In this document: positions 16,287-24,695 of the stretch, piece after piece
How the letters are laid out: each line of letters opens with the position of its first letter
How positions within the stretch are numbered: the first letter of the stretch is position 1
NCBI GenBank assembly: GCA_002299425.1
Contig: DBNW01000036.1
Location: 1-44,749, forward strand
Origin: Methylococcaceae bacterium UBA662
GTDB taxonomy: Bacteria; Pseudomonadota; Gammaproteobacteria; Methylococcales; Methylomonadaceae
Direction of reading: 5' to 3'
Length of the DNA: 44,749 nt
The notes under the pieces: model-generated
Seen by the model: only the letters and a program-made list of their open reading frames with translations
Database searches by the model: none
Told to the model about the DNA's origin: nothing
Made by a program: the position numbers and the translations under genes

Positions 16287-16431
16287 TCTACGCGCGCTTA
16301 AGCAGTGGTAAGGCGCCGCAGCGTACCCTGATTGCCCGTTCAGCAAAGAATAAAATGCTTTTTTTAAGGTTCGTCCGGTTGCCCCGATTTGTTATACTGG
16401 CCGTCCCCAAACCCTTCAACCGGAACACTAA

Positions 16432-16917
16432 ATGACTGTTAGCGCGGATGATTTCAAACAAGCCTTGCAGCTTTGGGCCAGTGGCGTAGCGGTGGTGACC
16501 ACCCAATCAGAGTCGCTCGGACTCCAAGGCATGACCGTGACCTCATTCGCCAGCGTTTCCCTAGAGCCGCCGCAAATTCTAGTCTGCCTCAACGAAAATG
16601 CCGACACCGGCGAAGGCATCGCCGCCAGCGGCCATTTTGCTGTGAATATCCTAGCCGCCGACCAGCAACACCTTTCCAACCAGTTTTCCGGCGGCACCCA
16701 CCAAGCACAGCGTTTTGCCGACAACCCTTGGCAACCCGGCTTGGCTGGAATCCCGATTTTAACCGACACACTGGTGTCTTTAGAATGCAGCGTGGCTGGT
16801 AAAATGAAAGCGGGTACCCACTGGGTCATTATTGGCGCAGTCCACGCTTGCCATTGCCGCCCGGGAGAACCCGTTTTGTACTACCGTGGCGGCTACCGTC
16901 AACTTGCGGCCAACTAA
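16432..16917 (+). CDS. Flavin reductase family protein (FMN-binding split barrel)
   Basis: A 161-residue single-domain protein of the flavin-reductase-like family. Seen: FKQALQLWASGVAVVTTQ at the N-terminus, GMTVTSFASVSLEPPQILVCLNE (the FMN phosphate-binding Thr/Ser region), SGHFAVNILAADQQ, and the late strand HWVIIGAVHACH with PVLYYRGGYRQL at the end. Members reduce free FMN or FAD with NAD(P)H, often to feed a two-component oxygenase. No oxygenase gene lies beside it, so the acceptor is unknown. glgP follows 22 nt downstream and the two may share a transcript by position only. Confidence 0.9.
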   Translation: MTVSADDFKQALQLWASGVAVVTTQSESLGLQGMTVTSFASVSLEPPQILVCLNENADTGEGIAASGHFAVNILAADQQHLSNQFSGGTHQAQRFADNPWQPGLAGIPILTDTLVSLECSVAGKMKAGTHWVIIGAVHACHCRPGEPVLYYRGGYRQLAAN

Positions 16918-16939
16918 ATCAACAACCCCGGACAATACC

Positions 16940-19444
16940 ATGCTAAACAAACAGTTTATTGCCAGCAAACCCGTGTGTGACTTAACTCACTTACCGCCAC
17001 TTGGCTTATCCGTTGAAGATTTAACCGCCGATTTCAAACGCAATTACAGCCACCGGCTGGGCCGGGATGAGTATTGCAAATCCCCCCATTACGCCTACGA
17101 GGCGCTGGCCTTGACCGTTTTTGACCGTTTGGTTGAGCGTTGGAAAAAAACCTCACGCACCTATTACGACCAAGATTGCCGACGCGCCTATTACTTGTCG
17201 ATGGAGTTTTTGATGGGCCGTACCCTCAGCAATGCCATCTTGAATTTGGGCGTCGATGACAGTGTTAAGGCCATGATGTACCAACTGGGTTTGGATTTGG
17301 AAGAACTGGTCGAAAGCGAGCCGGACGCCGGCTTGGGTAACGGTGGCTTAGGCCGTCTAGCGGCTTGTTTTATTGACAGCTGTGCAACGTTGCAATTACC
17401 AGTTACCGGCTACGGTTTGCGTTATGAATACGGCATGTTTACCCAAGCCATTGCCAATGGCGAGCAAGTAGAAAAACCGGACCATTGGCTACGCAACGGC
17501 AACATCTGGGAAGTTGAACGTCCTGAGCGCATTTGCCGGGTCAAGTTTGGCGGCCGCACCGAACGCCACAAAGACCCAAGCGGTCATGAAAAAGTCTATT
17601 GGGTGGACACCCACGACGTGCTGGCTATTCCCTACGACACCCCCGTACCCGGTTTTCGCAATGGCACAGTCAATACCTTAAGACTATGGAAAGCCGCCGC
17701 CACCGAAGAGTTCGATTTGCAGGAATTTAACGCCGGCGATTACGCTGAGGCGGTGGCAGCGAAGAACACGGCTGAAAACATCACCATGGTGCTGTACCCT
17801 AACGATGCCAATGAAAACGGCAAGGCACTGCGTTTGCGTCAACAATACTTGCTGGCCTCGGCCAGCCTGCAAGATGTTATTCGGCGCTGGATCGAGCGGC
17901 ATGGCCATGATTTTTCTGAATTTGCCGCCAAAAACTGTTTTCAGTTAAATGATACGCACCCCAGTATCGCCGTAGCCGAGCTGATGCGCTTGTTGCTGGA
18001 CAGTTACAACATACCTTGGGATCAAGCCTGGAATATCACCCGCCACACCATGGCCTACACCAACCACACTTTGCTGCCAGAAGCCCTAGAACGTTGGTCG
18101 GTTAGTTTGTTTAGGGAATGTCTGCCGCGTCTTTTGGAAATCATTTTTGAAATCAATGCCCGCTTCTTAGCCGAAGTGTCGGCACATTGGCCGGGCGACA
18201 AAGACCGGATCAGGCGCATGTCGCTGATTGAAGAAGGGCCGGAGCAAATGGTCAGAATGGCTTATTTGGCCATTGTCGGCAGCTTTTCTGTCAACGGCGT
18301 GGCCGCATTGCACTCAAAATTGTTGCAACAAGGCTTGTTTCAAGATTTTTACGAGTTGTGGCCGAAAAAATTCAACAACAAAACCAACGGCGTCACCCCG
18401 CGCCGTTGGTTGGCCAATTGCAACCCGGAGCTGGCCGCGTTGATCACCGAAACCATTGGCGACGGTTGGTTGACGGACTTGTCCCAGCTAAAAAAACTGG
18501 TGCCGTTGGCCGACGATCACACGTTCCGCCAGCGTTGGCATGAGGTTCAACAACTGGCCAAACAGCGTTTGATTGATTACAAAAAACAAGAATTGGGCAT
18601 GGATTTAGACGTCAATTCTTTGTTTGACGTCCAAGTCAAACGCATCCACGAGTACAAGCGGCAATTGCTGAACGTGCTGCATGTCATCCATTTGTACAGC
18701 CGGATCAAGCGCGGCGACAGCCAAAACTGGACCAACCGCTGCGTTTTAATTGGCGGCAAGGCCGCCCCTGGCTATTTCATGGCCAAACGCATTATCAAAC
18801 TCATCAACAATGTCGCCAACGTTATCAACCACGACCCCGATGTCAGCGATAAACTGAAATTGGTGTTCCTGCCCAATTACCGGGTTTCGGCCATGGAAAA
18901 AATTTGCCCCGGCGCGGACTTGTCTGAGCAAATTTCCACCGCCGGCAAAGAAGCCTCCGGTACCGGCAACATGAAGTTCATGATGAACGGTGCCCTAACG
19001 ATTGGCACCTTAGATGGGGCCAACATTGAAATCCGCGAGGAAGTGGGCGAGGAGAATTTTTTCTTGTTCGGTTTAACCGAGGAACAAGTCGAGGCGTTGC
19101 GCTCACACTACAACCCGCACGCTTACATCGACCAAGACACGGACTTAAAAAACGTCCTAGAGCTTTTGGAATGCGGCCACTTTAATCAGTTTGAACCCGG
19201 CATTTTTGACCCCATCCTGGCCGGGCTAAAAAGCTCGAACGACCCCTGGCTAACTCTGGCGGATTTTCGTAGCTTCATCGACGCCCAAAAACGGGTCGAG
19301 GCCGCCTTCCAAGACCGCGAGCAGTGGACCCGCATGAGCATTTTAAACACAGCGGCTAGCGGTAAGTTTTCCACCGACCGCACCATCGGCGAATACAACC
19401 GCGAAATCTGGAAATTGGCGAACATTAAAATTGACTTGATCTAA
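16940..19444 (+). CDS. glgP: Glycogen/starch/maltodextrin phosphorylase
   Basis: An 834-residue alpha-glucan phosphorylase of full length. It removes glucose-1-phosphate from the ends of glycogen chains with phosphate and pyridoxal phosphate. Seen: YYLSMEFLMGRTLSNAILN, DAGLGNGGLGRLAACFIDS, HTNHTLLPEAL-type active-site loop, VKRIHEYKRQLLN and the PLP-lysine motif EASGTGNMKFMMNGALTIGT. Family members are cytoplasmic dimers. The ATG at 16940 was preferred because longer versions run into the flavin reductase gene; the ribosome site is weak. Many methanotrophs store glycogen, which fits. trmL starts 3 nt after the stop. Confidence 0.97.
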   Translation: MLNKQFIASKPVCDLTHLPPLGLSVEDLTADFKRNYSHRLGRDEYCKSPHYAYEALALTVFDRLVERWKKTSRTYYDQDCRRAYYLSMEFLMGRTLSNAILNLGVDDSVKAMMYQLGLDLEELVESEPDAGLGNGGLGRLAACFIDSCATLQLPVTGYGLRYEYGMFTQAIANGEQVEKPDHWLRNGNIWEVERPERICRVKFGGRTERHKDPSGHEKVYWVDTHDVLAIPYDTPVPGFRNGTVNTLRLWKAAATEEFDLQEFNAGDYAEAVAAKNTAENITMVLYPNDANENGKALRLRQQYLLASASLQDVIRRWIERHGHDFSEFAAKNCFQLNDTHPSIAVAELMRLLLDSYNIPWDQAWNITRHTMAYTNHTLLPEALERWSVSLFRECLPRLLEIIFEINARFLAEVSAHWPGDKDRIRRMSLIEEGPEQMVRMAYLAIVGSFSVNGVAALHSKLLQQGLFQDFYELWPKKFNNKTNGVTPRRWLANCNPELAALITETIGDGWLTDLSQLKKLVPLADDHTFRQRWHEVQQLAKQRLIDYKKQELGMDLDVNSLFDVQVKRIHEYKRQLLNVLHVIHLYSRIKRGDSQNWTNRCVLIGGKAAPGYFMAKRIIKLINNVANVINHDPDVSDKLKLVFLPNYRVSAMEKICPGADLSEQISTAGKEASGTGNMKFMMNGALTIGTLDGANIEIREEVGEENFFLFGLTEEQVEALRSHYNPHAYIDQDTDLKNVLELLECGHFNQFEPGIFDPILAGLKSSNDPWLTLADFRSFIDAQKRVEAAFQDREQWTRMSILNTAASGKFSTDRTIGEYNREIWKLANIKIDLI

Positions 19445-19447
19445 GCT

Positions 19448-19924
19448 GTGGCCCTATTTGATGTTGTTCTGTACGAACCGGAAATTCCCTCTAACACCGG
19501 CAGCATCATCCGCTTGTGCGCTAACGCTGGGGCTAGGCTGCACTTGCTGAAGCCCTTAGGTTTTGTCCTGGACGACAAAAAATTACGCCGCGCCGGACTG
19601 GATTACCACGAATGGGTTAATGTTCAGGTGCATGAATCCCTGGCCGATTACCGGGCTAAAGAAACGCCAGGCCGCGTGTTTGCCTTGTCTACTAAAGGTT
19701 CTCGCAGAGTCAGCGATACCGCCTTCCAAGCCGGCGATGCCTTGTTGTTTGGCCCGGAAACACGGGGCCTGCCGGCGTCCGTGCTGGCCGGGGTAGATCC
19801 GGGATTTTGCCTGTACCTGCCCATGCAGGCACAAAGCCGCAGCCTCAACCTGGCTAACAGCGTCGCCATCGTGCTGTATGAAGCCTGGCGGCAACAGGGC
19901 TTTGCCGGGGCAGTCAGCCGCTAA
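19448..19924 (+). CDS. trmL: tRNA (cytidine(34)-2'-O)-methyltransferase TrmL
   Basis: A 158-residue SPOUT methyltransferase, the length of E. coli TrmL. It methylates the 2'-O of the wobble C or cmnm5U in tRNA-Leu using S-adenosylmethionine. The three SPOUT motifs are visible: EIPSNTGSIIRLCANAG near residue 12, DALLFGPETRGLP near 97 and the knot end RSLNLANSVAIVLYEAWRQ near 132. It starts at GTG, 3 nt after the glgP stop, so it is probably translated by coupling to glgP. Its link to glgP appears to be positional only. Confidence 0.95.
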   Translation: MALFDVVLYEPEIPSNTGSIIRLCANAGARLHLLKPLGFVLDDKKLRRAGLDYHEWVNVQVHESLADYRAKETPGRVFALSTKGSRRVSDTAFQAGDALLFGPETRGLPASVLAGVDPGFCLYLPMQAQSRSLNLANSVAIVLYEAWRQQGFAGAVSR

Positions 19925-19952
19925 ACCGGTTAGCGGCCGACTCTTAACACTA

Positions 19953-19983
19953 AGCCCGCCGCTAGGTTTTTGCGGGGCGGGCT
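19953..19983. terminator. Hairpin between convergent trmL and the DUF4242 gene
   Basis: AGCCCGCC (19953-19960) pairs with GGCGGGCT (19976-19983), with a T-rich loop. No U-tract follows on either strand, so termination strength is uncertain. Confidence 0.5.
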
Positions 19984-20012
19984 GAATCTCCCAGGTTTTA
20001 CGCCGCAACCGA

Positions 20013-20285
20013 TTAGTGCGCCGTGGTCGGGTCGATAACGGTTTTGACTTCGGCAATGCTGTTGGCTGGAAACCCGCCTTGTTCGGCATGACTGCGGATA
20101 CTATCGGCATCCGGTGCGCTATAAACGCAATACACCTTGTCGCCGGTGACATAGCTGTGCAGCCATTGGATTTGCGGTCCCATGCCCTGCAACACGGCAC
20201 AGGATTTTTGCGAGATGGCTTTAAGTTGTTCGCTGGTTAAGTCGCCGGCACCGGGGATTTCGCGTTCTATTACATATTTTGGCAT
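20013..20285 (-). CDS. DUF4242 (SCO4226-like) small protein
   Basis: A 90-residue protein that is one DUF4242 domain. Seen: the opening KYVIEREIPGAGDLTSEQL, the Trp-containing centre QWLHSYVTGDKVYCVYSAPD, and the end IRSHAEQGGFPANSIAEVK. The Streptomyces relative SCO4226 is a nickel-binding ferredoxin-like-fold dimer; whether this one binds metal is unknown. CAGGAAA sits upstream of the ATG at 20285. It stands alone, convergent with trmL and divergent from the Tat-signal gene at 20473. No motif reveals a reaction. Confidence 0.88.
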   Translation of the reverse strand: MPKYVIEREIPGAGDLTSEQLKAISQKSCAVLQGMGPQIQWLHSYVTGDKVYCVYSAPDADSIRSHAEQGGFPANSIAEVKTVIDPTTAH

Positions 20286-20472
20286 GGTATTTTCCTGATG
20301 GGATGGGTGGCATGAAGCGTGGTTAATCGGTTATACAGCGCATTTTTACTCTAACACTGCTAAAGAAAAAACGCCCCCAGTGTACAATAAAAAACCTCTG
20401 CTACCGCCAGTACGCCGCATTTGCGCCGCGCTTAAGCCGGTAGCACACCAATCAACCTTTAAGGAGACTGTT

Positions 20473-20973
20473 ATGCGAAAGCCCGAATTGCCACAGCCAA
20501 CCCCACTTTTGCTCAACCTAAAAAACCGACGCGGTTTCATCAAAGGCACCGGGGTTGCTGTGGTGCTAACTCTAGCGGCCCGGCCGGTTTTAGGTGAAGG
20601 GGTTTTAGGCGGCTTCAATTGTCCGTCGGAGCAGCTTTCAGGCAACTTGTCCGGTGATTTGCACCAATCGTGTACGATAGGCAAAAGCCCGGCTGATTGG
20701 CTAGTTACGCCACCGCCCGGCGGCCTTAGCGTTACCTTCAACAGTTTATTCACGCCCCACACGTCGATTATGGATGACAGCTTCAGCAGCTTGTTCACCC
20801 AGTATGCTAGCAGCGACGAGTCCGCTTTTGCGGCGGCGTATCTTAATGCCGAGCACTTCTATGCAGTACCCGGGGGTTATCCTTTGTCAACAGCGCAGGT
20901 TTTGGCGATATGGACTCAAAACCCGGCCATCGGCTTAAATTACCTCTATGTCAGGGCTTCTGTGGGCCTGTAA
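20473..20973 (+). CDS. Tat-signal small exported protein heading the HPr-rel-A-like operon
   Basis: A 166-residue protein of no family I recognise. AAGGAG precedes the ATG at 20473. Residues 19-25 are RRGFIKG, a twin-arginine signal, followed by a hydrophobic stretch (VAVVLTLAA) and likely cleavage near residue 41. The mature part has two Cys, in FNCPSEQLSG and HQSCTIGKSPADW, that could form one disulfide, then Pro/Gly- and Ser/Thr-rich sequence and the aromatic end NYLYVRASVGL. It lacks a PEP-CTERM anchor. The next gene begins 2 nt after its stop, so it is tied to the PqqD-like, HprK-like and nucleotidyltransferase genes and could be their substrate. That role is inference. Confidence 0.82.
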   Translation: MRKPELPQPTPLLLNLKNRRGFIKGTGVAVVLTLAARPVLGEGVLGGFNCPSEQLSGNLSGDLHQSCTIGKSPADWLVTPPPGGLSVTFNSLFTPHTSIMDDSFSSLFTQYASSDESAFAAAYLNAEHFYAVPGGYPLSTAQVLAIWTQNPAIGLNYLYVRASVGL

Positions 20974-20975
20974 GC

Positions 20976-21272
20976 ATGGCCTTAACGTTCACTAACGTTC
21001 TTGTTAACCTGCCTAAAGACGGTTCGCTGGCGTTTCGTATCTGGCAGGATGGATGCGCGGTTTACCACGTCTACAGCGGCGAAACGCACTGGCTGCAAGG
21101 TGCTGGGGCGATCGTGTTTGAGCGGGTCAGCCAACACGCTGTCACCAAGCAAGCGCTGCACCAGCACCTGTTGGCGGGGGGTATGCTGACCGAGTTGCGA
21201 GAGTTAGACACCTTGCTGGCTGAATACCAAGCCTTGTCATTGATTGAAATTAGCCCGATGAAAAACACTTGA
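20976..21272 (+). CDS. HPr-rel-A system PqqD-like peptide chaperone
   Basis: A 98-residue protein resembling the PqqD-like member of the HPr-rel-A system. Seen: the opening FTNVLVNLPKDGSLAFRIWQDGCAVYHVYSGETHWL, then GAGAIVFERVSQHAVTKQAL and the C-terminal helix TELRELDTLLAEYQALSLIE, i.e. a short beta-hairpin followed by winged-helix-type helices. PqqD and its relatives (RiPP recognition elements) bind precursor peptides and present them to modifying enzymes. The start is 2 nt after the Tat-gene stop, and its TGA overlaps the TTG start of the kinase gene. The substrate is unknown; the Tat-signal protein is the nearest candidate. Confidence 0.8.
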   Translation: MALTFTNVLVNLPKDGSLAFRIWQDGCAVYHVYSGETHWLQGAGAIVFERVSQHAVTKQALHQHLLAGGMLTELRELDTLLAEYQALSLIEISPMKNT

Positions 21273-22174
21273 CGTTATCTAGCCTATCGCCAAACGCTTT
21301 TTCGCGTGCTTTGCGCCAGCAGCCTGCGCAATTAGCAGTCGGGCCTTTTCACGTTCGTTTGTACGCCACTATCGCCTCGGTGCAACAGCATTTAGCCGTC
21401 CATTACGGGGCTTTCCCCGTGGTTGGCGACGACGATTTTATTGATTTTGACATCGCCCTGGTTCGTCCTTTATCCCTGCGCCGTTACTACCGGGCGCAAG
21501 TGTTGTTCTTGTTCGAGGGCCATACCCCGTTCAAACCCCTGCCCTTCGCCCAAGCCGCCGCATTTTTTGAGTGGGGCCTAAACTGGTGCATCGCCAGCCA
21601 TGCACACCGCTATTTGATGGTTCATGCCGCTGTGGTTGAGTGGCAAGGCTGCGGTTTGTTGTTGGCCGGTGCTCCCGGCAGCGGCAAAAGCACGTTGTGT
21701 GCGGCGTTAGTCGGTCGGGGCTGGCGGCTGTTGTCCGACGAACTGGCCTTGGTGTCACTAGACGACGGCCTGGTGACTCCGGTGCCGCGCCCGATTAGCC
21801 TAAAAAACCAATCGTTGGCCGTGATCCGCGCCTTCTGTCCCGATGCCGTGATAGGCCCGGTGGTCTATGACACCAGCAAAGGCACGGTAGGCCATGTACG
21901 CCCGCCCGATGCCAGCGTTATTCAGGCGCAGGTGCCGGTTAAAATCCGCCACATTGTTTTCCCTAAATACCAAGCTGGAGCCGTCACTAAGCTGAGCACC
22001 TTAAGCAAGGGCTACGGCTTGCTGAAATTGGCCGACAACAGCTTCAATTACTCTATCTTAGGGGTACATGGTTTTAACGCCGCCGGGGATTTGTGCGATG
22101 GGGCCGATTGCCATGCATTCCGCTACAGCCAGTTAGAGGAAGCGGTGGCCTTGTTTGCGGGGCTGTGTTCATGA
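21269..22174 (+). CDS. HprK-related kinase A
   Basis: A 301-residue protein related to the C-terminal domain of HPr kinase/phosphorylase. The Walker A motif GAPGSGKST lies at residues ~134-142, preceded by MVHAAVVEW, and the downstream Asp/Glu motif WRLLSDELALVSLDD fits the HprK catalytic region. The start is TTG at 21269, overlapping the previous stop as TTGA, typical of coupled translation; the next in-frame starts would trim conserved-looking sequence. HprK-like kinases in some lasso-peptide clusters phosphorylate precursor peptides, which suggests a peptide or protein target here. There is no HPr gene in the window. Confidence 0.88.
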   Translation: MTLSSLSPNAFSRALRQQPAQLAVGPFHVRLYATIASVQQHLAVHYGAFPVVGDDDFIDFDIALVRPLSLRRYYRAQVLFLFEGHTPFKPLPFAQAAAFFEWGLNWCIASHAHRYLMVHAAVVEWQGCGLLLAGAPGSGKSTLCAALVGRGWRLLSDELALVSLDDGLVTPVPRPISLKNQSLAVIRAFCPDAVIGPVVYDTSKGTVGHVRPPDASVIQAQVPVKIRHIVFPKYQAGAVTKLSTLSKGYGLLKLADNSFNYSILGVHGFNAAGDLCDGADCHAFRYSQLEEAVALFAGLCS

Positions 22175-23253
22175 AAAAGACGGGGCGAAGCCTGCTGGCG
22201 GCGGTGTTCGCCGATCCTAACACGGCATTAGCACTCGATTTGCCGCAATGGAGTTTGCTGATTGCCCAAGCTCGCCGCGCCAACACACTCGCCCGTTTAG
22301 GGTTTTTGCTGAAAGCGGCCGGCAGCTACGACAACGTACCCACAAAACCAAAGCAACACCTGGATTCGGCACTGGTTTGTGCGGACCGTTTTGATTTAGC
22401 CGTACACCACGAATTACGCTGCATCCACGCCGTGTTAAGTGCCTTAGCGTTGCCGCTGGTTTGTCTGAAAGGTGCCGCCTACGTTGCAGCAGGCAACCGC
22501 GCCGGGCTAGGACGGTTGTTTTCCGATATTGATATTCTGGTTCCGGAAGCGTGTTTAGCGGCCGTGGAAGCGGCTTTGACTAAGGCCGGCTGGATGACCA
22601 CTACGCTAGACCCGTACGACCAAAAATACTACCGCCAATGGATGCACGAAATCCCGCCGATGCGCCACCTGCGGCGGCAAACCACCCTTGACGTACACCA
22701 CAACATCTTGCCCAAGACCACAACATCCTGCCCCGACGCCAGTTTGTTGTTGGCCAATAGCCAGCAAGTGCCCGGCACGGATTACTGGGTGCTGGCACCC
22801 GAAGACCGGGTGTTGCACAGTGCCGCGCATTTGTTTTACGGCGGGGAGTGGGATAATGGTTTCCGCGATTTATCAGACTTGGATTTGCTGCTGAGGGAGT
22901 TTTCTGGGCAACCAGAGTTTTGGTGTCGACTCGCCCAGCGGGCCGTCGAGCTGAATTTGCAAATCCCCTTGTATTACGCCCTGCGTTATACCGCACACCT
23001 ACTGAAAACTCCCGTCCCGACCGCCGCCCGGCACCGCCCCGCAGGCTACCCGCCCCTCCAAGTACGTTGGATGGACGGGCTGTTCGAGCGAGCCTTGCAA
23101 CCTAACCACCCCAGTTGTCGCAGCAGGACGCGAGAGCTGGCCTGTTGGGTGTTGTACCTACGCTCGCATGGGTTGCGTATGCCGTTGCATCTTTTGGTTC
23201 CGCATTTGTGGCGTAAGGAATGGCGAAAATTGCGTACCCGAAGGCAAGCCTAA
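22171..23253 (+). CDS. Nucleotidyltransferase family protein (NTP_transf_5-like)
   Basis: A 360-residue protein of the nucleotidyltransferase family found behind HprK-related kinases. The signature is LVCLKGAAYVAAG near residue 97 and GLGRLFSDIDILVPE near 112-126, with Asp119 and Asp121 as the expected metal ligands. A helical C-terminal half (DYWVLAPEDRVLHSAAHLFYGGEWDN, FRDLSDLDLLL) also fits. The ATG overlaps the kinase stop as ATGA. It ends the four-gene operon; the gene at 23296 is convergent. It presumably transfers a nucleotide to a phosphorylated or hydroxyl substrate, but the target is unknown. Confidence 0.88.
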   Translation: MKKTGRSLLAAVFADPNTALALDLPQWSLLIAQARRANTLARLGFLLKAAGSYDNVPTKPKQHLDSALVCADRFDLAVHHELRCIHAVLSALALPLVCLKGAAYVAAGNRAGLGRLFSDIDILVPEACLAAVEAALTKAGWMTTTLDPYDQKYYRQWMHEIPPMRHLRRQTTLDVHHNILPKTTTSCPDASLLLANSQQVPGTDYWVLAPEDRVLHSAAHLFYGGEWDNGFRDLSDLDLLLREFSGQPEFWCRLAQRAVELNLQIPLYYALRYTAHLLKTPVPTAARHRPAGYPPLQVRWMDGLFERALQPNHPSCRSRTRELACWVLYLRSHGLRMPLHLLVPHLWRKEWRKLRTRRQA

Positions 23254-23295
23254 CGCTTTCCGGCAACAGGTGAGCTGCCTAGGCACTGCATCACC

Positions 23296-24672
23296 TTAAG
23301 CGGTTGCGCTAGGTGATACGGTCGGTCTTGTTAGGTTTTGCTGGCGTAACCAATCGTTGCGGATGACCAAAAGCTTGCCGTTTAGGGTGAATTCGACCGG
23401 GGCAAACAATACGGTCCAATTGATGTCCCGGCCTATTTTTTCTTGCAGAAACGACAGTGCCTCGGTTTCGGACAAGGCCTTCTCTGTGCCAAAATCAAGC
23501 CGGACCGTCACTGCGTCCGGCCCGGTTTGGATAAATTGATATTGCCACAGCCGGTCAATCCAGCGCATTACCAAGGTAAGTCCTGGCATGGTGATGCACC
23601 GCCCATTGGAGAGATAAATAACATCGCCGGTTCTGCCGTCTATAGGCCCAAGCCGGGGCCAATGGACGCCCGACGGGCTAGGCTCAAAGCTTTTCCAGTG
23701 CACCATGTCGCCGGTTTCATAACGAATAAAGGGAAACGCAAAGTTGGTTAAGCTGGTGGCGATGGCCCGACCTGTTTGCTGAGGTGTGAAAATTTGTTGC
23801 CCGGCATCGTCCACTATTTCTAAAATGGAACGCTGAAAGCCAACATGAAAGCCGTCTTCTGCTGTGCTCTCGCACGCTTGCAGGCCACCGTCGTTTAAGC
23901 CCCATTGGTCCAATACCGGCACACTGCCATAAAGCTGCTTGATACGCTGGCGCACTTCCGGCAGCATGACTTCAGCCGTACAGACAATGCCGCGCAAATC
24001 CGGTGGCGGGCTGCTCCCTAAAGCGACCAGCCATTCGCCTAATTCCCTGACTGCGTTAGGGTAGCCATAAATAAAGCGTATTTTTTTGAAAGCAGGGCTA
24101 GCCGCTAGCAGCTGTACCCGTTCACGGCTTAGGTTTGAACCGCTGGTAACCCAGCGGTTAACGACAAAATCTTTCCACGTGCGCCGGTCGCCCGTGCCAA
24201 CACCAATCGATTCACCGCCCACCACCAAGAAGGGATGCCCAATTCGGTAGCCCGCCCGGTACCAGCCGCTGTACATCAACGCCCAACCTAATTCTTCATC
24301 GAACGGGGTGATAGCAAACAGAACCGGTTGGCCGGTGCTGCCGCCGGTGCGCGCCTGAGAAACCCTTACGTTAGATTGGGTGGTCATGAGGCTATGATAG
24401 TGCATACGCACATCCGCTTTGGTCAGCAGGGGCAGTTTTTGCAAGTCTGCCAAGGTCTGTATTGCATCGGGCGATGCGATGTGCTGCTGCCAGTGCGTCC
24501 GGTAGAACGGCACATTGTTCCAGCAATAACGTATCATTTTGCGCAAACGGGATTCTTGGTACGGCTGTATTTTGCTGCTATCCCAGTGCTGCTGGGCCTT
24601 TACTTGGGTCATTAATCGAAGGCGGGTAGGAACCGCCAAGCGCATCAATACGTTGTGGATAATAGAGTGCAT
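23296..24672 (-). CDS. CapK/phenylacetate-CoA ligase-like adenylate-forming enzyme
   Basis: A 458-residue AMP-binding enzyme of the PaaK/CapK group. Seen: YCWNNVPFYRTHW near residue 50, the P-loop-like RTGGSTGQPV near 107, VCTAEVMLPEVRQRIK, VLDQWGLNDGG and FPFIRYETGDMV, with GPIDGRTGDVIYL following. CapK-type members sit in capsule and exopolysaccharide loci, where they may activate an acid for transfer to sugar. It is the last gene of a minus-strand run after two glycosyltransferases, 23 nt beyond the first. The substrate is not evident. Phenylacetate degradation is unlikely because no paa genes are near. Confidence 0.87.
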   Translation of the reverse strand: MHSIIHNVLMRLAVPTRLRLMTQVKAQQHWDSSKIQPYQESRLRKMIRYCWNNVPFYRTHWQQHIASPDAIQTLADLQKLPLLTKADVRMHYHSLMTTQSNVRVSQARTGGSTGQPVLFAITPFDEELGWALMYSGWYRAGYRIGHPFLVVGGESIGVGTGDRRTWKDFVVNRWVTSGSNLSRERVQLLAASPAFKKIRFIYGYPNAVRELGEWLVALGSSPPPDLRGIVCTAEVMLPEVRQRIKQLYGSVPVLDQWGLNDGGLQACESTAEDGFHVGFQRSILEIVDDAGQQIFTPQQTGRAIATSLTNFAFPFIRYETGDMVHWKSFEPSPSGVHWPRLGPIDGRTGDVIYLSNGRCITMPGLTLVMRWIDRLWQYQFIQTGPDAVTVRLDFGTEKALSETEALSFLQEKIGRDINWTVLFAPVEFTLNGKLLVIRNDWLRQQNLTRPTVSPSATA

Positions 24673-24695
24673 AGGGGGGTTCCAAAACCGTGGAG

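Noticed and set aside
16288..16506. Small minus-strand gene in the gap before the flavin reductase
   Set aside because: It overlaps the flavin reductase start, shows no ribosome site or known motif, and its upstream half is antisense to that gene.
23266..23318. Short inverted repeats (AGGTGA/TCACCT) between the nucleotidyltransferase and CapK-like genes
   Set aside because: Stems are only about six base pairs, loops are long and no U-tract follows, so a terminator call is not supported.
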